In this document: piece after piece, positions 1-5,054 of the stretch
How positions within the stretch are numbered: position 1 is the first letter of the stretch
How the letters are laid out: each line of letters begins with the position of its first letter
NCBI GenBank assembly: GCA_964409675.1
Contig: CAYPEF010000135.1
Span: 1-5,054 of the forward strand
Origin: CAYMDD01 sp964409675
GTDB lineage: Bacteria; Pseudomonadota; Alphaproteobacteria; Rickettsiales; SXRF01
Direction of reading: 5' to 3'
Length of the DNA: 5,054 bases
Translations under genes and position numbers: made by a program
The notes under the pieces: model-generated
What the model saw: only the letters and a program-made list of their open reading frames with translations
Database searches by the model: none
What the model was told of the DNA's origin: nothing

Positions 1-251
1 ATTCGCCCTTCTATGTGTACGCATACGCCTTCGGCGACTGCCTGGTGAATTCGCTCTACGCCGTCTATGGGCAGGAAGCCGCCAAGGGCAGGAGAGCCGA
101 GTTCGAAAAGAAATATATCGCCATGCTCGAAGCCGGCGGCACGCTCCGCCACAAGGAACTCCTCGCTCCCTTCGGGCTTGACGCCAGCAAGCCGGACTTC
201 TGGCAGAAAGGGCTGGGGATATTGTCCGGGTTTATTGATGAGTTGGAATAA
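1..251 (+). CDS. pepF: Oligoendopeptidase F, M3 family metallopeptidase (C-terminal fragment)
   Basis: This is the 3' end of a gene that begins before the window; the reading frame runs from base 3 and gives 82 residues before TAA at 249-251. M3 peptidases are cytoplasmic zinc enzymes that cut short peptides. The fragment opens with the Tyr-rich motif SPFYVYAYAFGD, typical of the C-terminal part of the M3B (PepF) clade, where such tyrosines lie near the substrate cleft. It continues with KYIAMLEAGGT, then ELLAPFGLD and PDFWQKGLGIL, the usual order at the family's C-terminus, and ends in DELE. The HExxH zinc site would lie upstream and is not visible. A GTG at 15 is in frame, but conserved residues precede it, so it is not the true start. 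The tail looks intact. The gene converges on the minus-strand gene ending at 261, with only 9 bases between the stops and no convincing terminator. The family call is firm; the substrate is unknown. Confidence 0.85.
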   Translation, partial: SPFYVYAYAFGDCLVNSLYAVYGQEAAKGRRAEFEKKYIAMLEAGGTLRHKELLAPFGLDASKPDFWQKGLGILSGFIDELE

Positions 252-260
252 TTAAGCTAG

Positions 261-752
261 TTAATATAACGATTTTCCCAGTGCTGCATCGACAGCTTCA
301 TGTACAATATTTATTAAACGCCTTGCTACTTCGTGCATGGCTTTTGAATCAACGTCATTACCTATGCATGCTCCCATTTGTTTGGAAAATTTTTTAATGG
401 CTTTTACTATATTGTGCTGCTCAGGAAAAATTTCATCAAAACTAATATAGCCTTCTTTTTCTTCATTTGCAATTTTGTTAATTTTTTTGTCTATTTTTAT
501 ATTATCATCAGCAAAGCGTGTTTCTAAACTTTTAGTTATTAATTCTTTAATGGCTTCTTCTATATTGGTCTCCTCACCTGGATAAGCAGAACTTTTTAAA
601 GTAACATATTGTCCATGACACGTAGATTGAAGTTTTAAAGAAACCCCATCTGCTATTTTAAAATCTCTTAGTTTTTTTCTTAGATTGACTTCAACAGTAC
701 TGAATTTAGATCGGTCTATAACTATAGGCTCTTTTTTCATAACATATACCAT
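261..752 (-). CDS. Hypothetical protein in an AT-rich block, family not recognised
   Basis: This 163-residue protein belongs to no family I recognise. It is soluble-looking, with no signal peptide or membrane helix. It is lysine-rich and highly charged, with a probable helical middle (about residues 60-120, containing EEAIKELITKSLETRF and KKINKIANEEKEG). The C-terminus, HEVARRLINIVHEAVDAALG, looks like an amphipathic helix. Only two cysteines are seen (about 45 and 129). The start may be ATG at 752 or the in-frame ATG at 740 (MKKEPIV). Neither has a clear Shine-Dalgarno sequence, so the start is uncertain. Bases 301-720 count to about 30% GC, far below the flanking genes, and codons are A/T-ending, which suggests transfer from another genome. 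The uninterrupted frame, an upstream promoter-like sequence and the tight convergent fit with pepF argue that it is a real gene. Function is unknown. Confidence 0.65.
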   Translation of the reverse strand: MVYVMKKEPIVIDRSKFSTVEVNLRKKLRDFKIADGVSLKLQSTCHGQYVTLKSSAYPGEETNIEEAIKELITKSLETRFADDNIKIDKKINKIANEEKEGYISFDEIFPEQHNIVKAIKKFSKQMGACIGNDVDSKAMHEVARRLINIVHEAVDAALGKSLY

Positions 753-770
753 ATTGAAAATTATTTACTA

Positions 771-800
771 TTTATAATTAGATATACAAGTACATGTCAA
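771..800 (-). promoter_or_regulatory. Putative sigma-70 promoter of the minus-strand hypothetical gene
   Basis: Read on the minus strand there is a perfect -35 box TTGACA (bases 800 to 795). It is followed after 18 bases by TATAAA (776 to 771), or after 17 by TTATAA. Transcription would start near 764, leaving a very short leader before the ATG at 752. A second TTGACA lies 11 bases further upstream (811 to 806) because the -35 box is part of a tandem repeat. The match is good, but AT-rich DNA produces such boxes by chance. Confidence 0.5.
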
Positions 801-812
801 CTACATGTCAAC
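791..812. repeat. Perfect tandem repeat, two 11-bp units, over the promoter
   Basis: The unit TACATGTCAAC occurs twice back to back (791-801 and 802-812). Each unit contains the palindrome ACATGT and, on the minus strand, a TTGACA -35 box. A spacing of 11 bp places the copies on nearly the same face of the helix, as in operators bound by paired repressor dimers. It lies between two divergent genes, so a bound protein could affect both. The repeat is directly visible; the operator role is inference. Confidence 0.6.
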
Positions 813-861
813 ATATATTTCTATTCGTTAACTAAACTATGCTTGTGCTTTCAAGGTTATT

Positions 862-892
862 TCGACTAAAAAAGCAGCAATTTTTGTATGAT
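862..892 (+). promoter_or_regulatory. Weak candidate promoter for fumC
   Basis: TATGAT at 887-892 matches five of six positions of the -10 consensus, and TCGACT at 862-867 matches four of six of the -35, but the spacer is a long 19 bases. Transcription would start near 899, just before the first possible ATG (901) and about 14 bases before the preferred ATG (913). It is the best plus-strand candidate I found near the gene, but the support is modest. Confidence 0.25.
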
Positions 893-912
893 TAGCAGTA
901 ATGGTTTTTGTT

Positions 913-2316
913 ATGCCCCTATCCATCCGCACCGAAACCGATTCCTTCGGCCCCATCGATGTTCCTGCCGATAAATACTGGGGCGCGCAGACGCAGCGCA
1001 GTCTGCAGAATTTCAAAATCGGCGGCGAGACGATGCCCCGGCCTCTGATCCATGCCTTCGGCATCCTCAAGCTGGCGGCGGCGCGGGTGAATATGCAGCT
1101 TGGCGTGCTGGATAAGGCCACCGGCGAGAAAATCGTGCAGGCGGCGCAGGAAGTGGCGGATGGAAAGTGGGACGATCATTTCCCGCTGGTCGTCTGGCAG
1201 ACCGGTTCGGGCACGCAGACGAACATGAACGTGAACGAGGTCATCTCCAACCGCGCCATTGAGCTGGCGGGCGGGCAGATGGGCAGCAAGAAGCCGGTGC
1301 ACCCGAACGACCATGGGAACATGGGCCAGTCCTCCAATGATTCCTTCCCCACTGCTATGCATATTGCAACGGCTGCGGAAATTTCGCAGCGCCTGCTTCC
1401 TGCCATCACCCATTTGCGCGAGGCGCTGGTGGCGAAGGTGAAAGAATTCAACGACATCATCAAAATAGGCCGCACCCATTTGCAGGATGCCACGCCGCTG
1501 ACGCTCGGGCAGGAACTTGCCGGCTAAGTCGCACAACTGGACAACTTCATCATGGCGCTGGGCCGCGACCAGGCCATGCAGGCGGTACTGGAGCTGGCGC
1601 AGGGCGGCACGGCGGTCGGCACCGGCCTGAATGCCAAAAAAGGCTTTGCCGAAGGCTTTGCGGCGGAGGTGAGCAAAATCACCGGACTGCCGTTCCATTC
1701 AGGGCCCAATAAATTCGCGCTTCTGGCAGCACATGACGGGCTGGTGATCATCCACGGCCTACTCAATGGCCTCGCCTGCGCATTGATGAAAATCGCCAAT
1801 GACATCCGCCTGCTCGGCTCCGGCCCACGCTGCGGGCTGGGCGAGCTGTCCTTGCCGGAGAATGAGCCGGGTTCATCCATCATGCCGGGCAAGGTGAACC
1901 CCACCCAGTCGGAAGCCATGACGATGGTCTGCGCGCAGGTGATGGGCAACCAGACGGCAGTAAGCGTGGCCGGATCCAACGGGCATTTCGAGCTGAACGT
2001 GTTCAAGCCGGTGATTATCTATAACGTGCTGCAATCCATTCGCCTGCTGGCCGACGCCTGCGTGAGCTTCACTGATAATTGCGTGGTGGGGATTGAGGCC
2101 AACCGCGAGCGCATTGAAAAGCTGATGCATGAATCGCTGATGCTGGTGACGGCGCTCAACCCGCATATCGGCTATGACAACGCCGCCAAGATCGCCAAGA
2201 AAGCGCATAAGGAGGGCACTTCGCTGCTGGAAGCGGGCATGGCGCTTGGGTTGCTGAACGCGCAGCAATTCAAGGAATGGGTGAAGCCGGAAGATATGAT
2301 CGGCCCGAAGGCATAG
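913..2316 (+). pseudogene. fumC: Class II fumarate hydratase, interrupted by one in-frame TAA
   Basis: FumC interconverts fumarate and L-malate in the TCA cycle as an iron-independent cytoplasmic homotetramer. From ATG 913 the frame spans 467 codons including the internal and final stops, matching the family length of about 467; MPLSIRTETDSFGP fits the usual N-terminus better than ATG 901. Conserved blocks in order are DKYWGAQTQRS, TGSGTQTNMNVNEVI, HPNDH and QSSND (substrate contacts), GRTHLQDATPLT (the catalytic His, residue 189), GGTAVGTGLN, and the signature GSSIMPGKVNPTQ (residues 320-332; catalytic loop Ser, Lys327, Asn329). NPHIGYDNAAKIAKKAHKEG follows near the end. The only lesion is TAA at 1525-1527 (codon 205), just after LGQELAG, where relatives have Tyr (SGYV in human FH) or Trp (E. 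coli). The frame is the same on both sides, so there is no frameshift. A protein stopped there would lack the signature loop and tetramer core. No Shine-Dalgarno sequence is visible at the start. A sequencing error, a recent null allele, or a second intact fumarase elsewhere are all possible. Confidence 0.9.
1525..1527 (+). other. Premature TAA stop inside fumC
   Basis: The codon sits between GGC (Gly) and GTC (Val) in an otherwise continuous fumarase frame. The aligned residue in relatives is usually an aromatic one. A Tyr codon (TAC or TAT) becomes TAA by a single change at base 1527, whereas Trp (TGG) would need two changes. TAA also ends pepF, the hypothetical gene and cckA in this window, so it is read as stop here. 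An in-frame ATG lies at 1552, 24 bases on, but without a visible Shine-Dalgarno sequence. Confidence 0.9.
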
Positions 2317-2347
2317 CAGCAATGCTGCCCTTCCTGACATAGTGTCA
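2316..2347 (+). other. Two small adjacent palindromes after fumC, possible transcript 3' end
   Basis: GCAGCAATGCTGC (2316-2328) begins on the last base of the fumC stop codon. TGACATAGTGTCA (2335-2347) follows. Each could form a short hairpin. No run of T follows either one, so they do not make a standard Rho-independent terminator; they might protect a 3' end or mean nothing. Confidence 0.3.
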
Positions 2348-2377
2348 TAGTAAAGATAAGTAATTAATTTTCTTAAA

Positions 2378-2405
2378 TCTACAGTGCTGCACATGCGTAG
2401 ATAAT
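2378..2405 (+). promoter_or_regulatory. Candidate promoter for cckA
   Basis: GATAAT at 2400-2405 matches five of six -10 positions, and TCTACA at 2378-2383 matches four of six -35 positions, with a 16-base spacer. The spacer holds the small palindrome GTGCTGCAC (2384-2392). Transcription would begin near 2412, giving a leader of about 54 bases to ATG 2466. This would place ATG 2433 only about 20 bases into the transcript. The call rests on similarity to the consensus alone. Confidence 0.35.
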
Positions 2406-2427
2406 AGCCTTGCATTCCCTCTAATTT

Positions 2428-2469
2428 TTGGCATGCTGACGCCAATTTTCCATACGAGGGTTGGCATGC
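2428..2469 (+). repeat. Direct repeat TTGGCATGC around the two possible cckA starts
   Basis: TTGGCATGC occurs at 2428-2436 and again at 2461-2469, 33 bases apart. Both copies contain an in-frame ATG (2433 and 2466). The first copy also forms a 5-bp inverted repeat, TTGGC with GCCAA (2441-2445), followed by TTTT. That would be a weak hairpin just upstream of the Shine-Dalgarno sequence. Confidence 0.5.
2456..2460 (+). promoter_or_regulatory. Shine-Dalgarno sequence that fixes the cckA start
   Basis: GAGGG lies five bases before ATG 2466. The alternative ATG at 2433, eleven codons upstream and in frame, is preceded by AATTTTTGGC with no purine-rich site. This favours 2466 as the real start. 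Confidence 0.7.
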
Positions 2470-5027
2470 GTTACGCAGAAACAGAAGTAAAAAATCACAA
2501 AGACTTTTTCCCGCGCCGCCGGCTGCCGACGCAGGTGCAGTTCGCGTTGATTTTTACCTGCTTCTTCTCGCTGATCATGCTGATTTACCATGTCACCAGC
2601 ACATCATTCGGCTTTTTCTTCCTTGCACTGCTTCTGGTGTTATGCATCGCCGGCACCGTTACTTTCTCGGTGCAGCGCAGCCGTGATTTAATGCTGGCCA
2701 CAGAATTTCAGAATGCCATTTTCACTTCGGCGCTAGGGGTGGAGAGCATTTTTTACCTCATCCTGCGCAAAGACGGCACCATTACTTATATCGACGAAGG
2801 GCTAAAGCACATTTTCCCGCTCTTCTCGCGCCTGCATTACCGCACACTGGCAAGTTTTCTGGAAATGGGTCGCGTTTCCAAGGAAGACTCCGAGCAGATA
2901 TTCGCCGCGATTGAAAAAGACGAGCCGCAGAAAGTCATCATCACCATCCGTGACGGCGAGGGCGATGCACGAACTATCGTCATAACCACCGACAGAATCA
3001 GCCGCCCAAGCCATTTCATCCTTATCCGCGCCCGCGATTACGTGGCAAAGCGCACTGAAGCCGCCAGCCAGGCGGAACCATCTTCACAGAGCGCCTCCAC
3101 GCTGGCGCAGAAACTTTATGACCAGCTCCCGTTCGGCTTCGTGCTGGCAAATGCGGACGGCAAGATTGTTTATGCCAATTTCACCCTTGAGCATTGGCTG
3201 GGCCTGGGCCGAGGACAATTGCCCGAACATCAGGTTGCGCTGCATGATATTATTCTCCCGGCCACTGAAAAAAGTGGCGGCGCTGCGCAGGGCAATGCAA
3301 AGCTTTCGGATGTGCGCCTGCTGCATTCCGCAGGCCATAGCGTAGATGTAACCATGCTGCAGGAAGCGGAGTATGATGCGCAAGGCAAGGTCGCAGGATA
3401 CGCGATGGTGTTTTACCCGCGTCAGCCGATTGCAGCGTACCCGGCGACCGGTGCCAATGACAATGCATCGAGCGATGATTGCTGGCAGCTTATTAGCGCC
3501 TCGCCGATTCCCACCGTGCATATGCGCGATGACGGGAAAATTCTCTCGGTCAATGCCGCGTTCCATGCGCTTACGCATAACACGCTGGCTAACGGCATCC
3601 CTGAAACGCTGCTCGATCTGGTCAGCCCGGAAAAGCGCGCTGAAACGCAGGCACTGTTCGCCCGCATTATCGCCGGGGAAGCCCTTCCGCTGCCGCAGCT
3701 AATCGAACTCGGCCTGCCGGGCGGCCAGCAGGTGACTATCTCCATGTATGTCAGCCGCATCGGCGGGCTGGCCATGAATGGCAGCGAAGGGCATGATTTT
3801 ATTCTCTACCTGATCGACGTCACTGAGCAGAAAAACCTGGAGCTGCGTTTCTCGCACTCGCAGAAGATGCAGGCGGTCGGCCAGCTGGCGGGCGGCGTGG
3901 CGCATGATTTCAATAACCTGCTTACCGCCATGATCGGCTTCTGCGATCTGCTGCTGATGCGCCATCCGGCGGGCGATCAATCATTTGCCGATATCATGCA
4001 GATCAAGCAGAACGCCAACCGCGCCGCCAACCTGGTGCGCCAGCTGCTGGCCTTCTCCCGCCGCCAGACTTTGCAGCCGAAGACGCTCGATATCACCGAT
4101 GTGCTGGCCGAGCTTTCCAACCTGGTGCGCCGGCTCATTGGTGAGAATATTGAGCTGAAAATGATCCATGGCCGCGATGTCGGCATGGTGAAAGCCGACC
4201 AGGGCCAGCTGGAGCAGGTGATCATCAACCTCGCCGTCAATGCGCGCGACGCCATGAGCAAGGGCGGGGTGCTGACCATCCAGACCTCCGCCGCCGTCAT
4301 AAGCTCGCGCCACAGCCTGCCGGCAGACCTGATCGCACCCGCCGAAGAAGATAATATCATACCGCCGGGCAATTACGTGCTGGTGGAAGTGTCCGATACT
4401 GGCTGCGGCATTCCGAAGGAAATCATCCAGAAAATCTTTGAGCCGTTCTTCTCCACCAAGGAAGTGGGCTCCGGCACCGGCCTCGGGCTTTCCACAGTGT
4501 ACGGCATCATCAAGCAGACCGGCGGGTATGTGTATGTCTCCAGCCGGGAAGGGAAGGGGACGACGTTCTATATCTACTTCCCCAGCCACCAATCCAAGGG
4601 CATCGCCCCGGCGGCGGAGAGCGAAGCGGTGGAGAAAATCGCCGCCGATCTCACCGGGCGCGGCACCATACTGCTGGTGGAGGATGAGACGCCGGTGCGT
4701 ATTTTCTCCGCCCGGGCGCTGCGCAATAAAGGCTACACGGTGCTGGAAGCCGACTGCGCGGAAACGGCGCTGGAAATCATGAACACCCAAGGCAGCGAGG
4801 TGGAGCTGATCATCACCGACGTCATCATGCCCGGCATGAACGGTCCGACGATGGTGGAGAAAATTAACGAGCAGTACCCGAACATCAAGGTGATCTTCAT
4901 CTCCGGCTACGCGGAGGACGTGTTCATGCATTCCTACGGTAGCGAACGCAGCTTCAACTTCCTCGCCAAGCCGTTTACGCTGAAACAGCTGGCCGGGAAG
5001 GTGAAGGAAGTGGCAAGCGGGAAGTAA
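2466..5027 (+). CDS. cckA: CckA, membrane hybrid histidine kinase of the CtrA cell-cycle phosphorelay
   Basis: This 853-residue inner-membrane sensor is known in alphaproteobacteria to pass phosphate via the phosphotransferase ChpT to CtrA and CpdR, and to act as a phosphatase in its other state. Neither partner is in the window. Numbering is from ATG 2466. A basic N-terminus (PRRR, 16-19) precedes two membrane helices at about 25-43 and 48-69 with almost no periplasmic loop. Three PAS-like modules follow at about 80-192, 218-319 and 340-453. The HisKA domain has phospho-acceptor His480 in GGVAHDFNNLLTAMIGF. The HATPase domain has N-box Asn592, G1 box DTGCGI (644-649) and G2 box GTGLGLSTVYGI (from 670). 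The receiver (about 733-850) has acidic pair Asp740/Glu741, phospho-acceptor Asp785 (ITDVIMPGMNG), Ser813 and Lys835. FISGYAEDVF and LAKPFTLKQLA are typical of CckA. All catalytic residues are present. It is longer than Caulobacter CckA (691 residues), mostly through the sensor region. A following gene starts 19 bases after the stop. Confidence 0.93.
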   Translation: MRYAETEVKNHKDFFPRRRLPTQVQFALIFTCFFSLIMLIYHVTSTSFGFFFLALLLVLCIAGTVTFSVQRSRDLMLATEFQNAIFTSALGVESIFYLILRKDGTITYIDEGLKHIFPLFSRLHYRTLASFLEMGRVSKEDSEQIFAAIEKDEPQKVIITIRDGEGDARTIVITTDRISRPSHFILIRARDYVAKRTEAASQAEPSSQSASTLAQKLYDQLPFGFVLANADGKIVYANFTLEHWLGLGRGQLPEHQVALHDIILPATEKSGGAAQGNAKLSDVRLLHSAGHSVDVTMLQEAEYDAQGKVAGYAMVFYPRQPIAAYPATGANDNASSDDCWQLISASPIPTVHMRDDGKILSVNAAFHALTHNTLANGIPETLLDLVSPEKRAETQALFARIIAGEALPLPQLIELGLPGGQQVTISMYVSRIGGLAMNGSEGHDFILYLIDVTEQKNLELRFSHSQKMQAVGQLAGGVAHDFNNLLTAMIGFCDLLLMRHPAGDQSFADIMQIKQNANRAANLVRQLLAFSRRQTLQPKTLDITDVLAELSNLVRRLIGENIELKMIHGRDVGMVKADQGQLEQVIINLAVNARDAMSKGGVLTIQTSAAVISSRHSLPADLIAPAEEDNIIPPGNYVLVEVSDTGCGIPKEIIQKIFEPFFSTKEVGSGTGLGLSTVYGIIKQTGGYVYVSSREGKGTTFYIYFPSHQSKGIAPAAESEAVEKIAADLTGRGTILLVEDETPVRIFSARALRNKGYTVLEADCAETALEIMNTQGSEVELIITDVIMPGMNGPTMVEKINEQYPNIKVIFISGYAEDVFMHSYGSERSFNFLAKPFTLKQLAGKVKEVASGK

Positions 5028-5033
5028 GGAAAC

Positions 5034-5054
5034 GAGGAGTGCCCTCATGCCTGC
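5034..5054 (+). CDS. Start of a downstream gene, truncated by the window edge
   Basis: GAGGAG at 5034-5039 is a strong Shine-Dalgarno sequence, and ATG follows at 5047 after a seven-base spacer. Only the codons for Met-Pro and part of a third are visible, so nothing can be said about the product. The gene begins 19 bases after the cckA stop on the same strand with no terminator between them, so it is probably co-transcribed with cckA. Confidence 0.5.

Noticed and set aside
251..265. ATTAA-GCTAG-TTAAT between the convergent stops as a bidirectional terminator
   Set aside because: The stem is five A/T pairs with a five-base loop, too weak for an intrinsic terminator, and there are no proper T-runs on either side.
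1525..1527. TAA in fumC as programmed recoding or a reassigned codon
   Set aside because: TAA ends three other genes here, so a genome-wide reassignment is not supported. TAA is not the selenocysteine or pyrrolysine codon, and no recoding hairpin is evident downstream.
1500..1560. Frameshift splitting fumC
   Set aside because: Both halves are in the same frame and the conserved sequence continues directly through the stop, so it is a simple nonsense codon.
919..1698. Minus-strand open frame of 259 codons across fumC
   Set aside because: It is antisense to conserved fumarase sequence, with shadow-type composition. It shows no independent sign of being a gene.
2364..2376. TTAA-N5-TTAA upstream of cckA as a CtrA binding site
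   Set aside because: The known full CtrA box is TTAA-N7-TTAA. The spacing here is five bases, and the surroundings are AT-rich enough for this to occur by chance.
3981..5048. Long minus-strand open frame of 355 codons opposite the cckA kinase and receiver
   Set aside because: It lies antisense to a clearly conserved histidine kinase. Its composition (rich in His, Arg, Ala and Gly) is what the reverse strand of GC-rich coding DNA gives, and it has no recognisable domain.
1..5054. CRISPR array, transposase, toxin-antitoxin pair, tRNA or rRNA
   Set aside because: I saw no repeat-spacer pattern, no recognisable mobility or toxin protein, and no cloverleaf or rRNA sequence.

Overview
This window looks like a chromosomal stretch from an alphaproteobacterium with moderate to high GC. 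The best taxonomic marker is a near-complete CckA, the hybrid histidine kinase at the top of the alphaproteobacterial CtrA cell-cycle phosphorelay. Upstream of it is a class II fumarase (FumC), and at the left edge is the tail of an M3-family oligoendopeptidase F. The order or genus cannot be named from what is visible.

Layout, left to right. Bases 1-251 are the C-terminal end of pepF (+). Bases 252-912 form an AT-rich block, about 30% GC by direct count over 301-720, against roughly 60-70% in sampled fumC lines. It holds one unrecognised minus-strand gene (261-752), which converges on pepF. The gene's putative promoter overlaps a perfect 11-bp tandem repeat (791-812), and the fumC promoter region must lie in the same block. 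Bases 913-2316 encode fumC, full length and well conserved but broken by one in-frame TAA at 1525-1527. Bases 2317-2465 are a short intergenic region with small palindromes, a possible promoter and a good Shine-Dalgarno sequence. Bases 2466-5027 encode CckA: two membrane helices, about three PAS-like modules, HisKA, HATPase and receiver. At 5034-5054 a strong Shine-Dalgarno sequence and an ATG begin another gene that leaves the window.

How the genes relate. The three recognisable genes are core functions: peptide turnover, the TCA cycle and cell-cycle signalling. They are not an obvious functional operon. cckA and the following gene are probably co-transcribed. I see no defence system, CRISPR array, transposase, integrase, tRNA or rRNA. 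The points most worth a second look are the nonsense codon in an otherwise intact fumC and the AT-rich block with its orphan gene and repeat-bearing promoter, which looks like acquired DNA between pepF and fumC.
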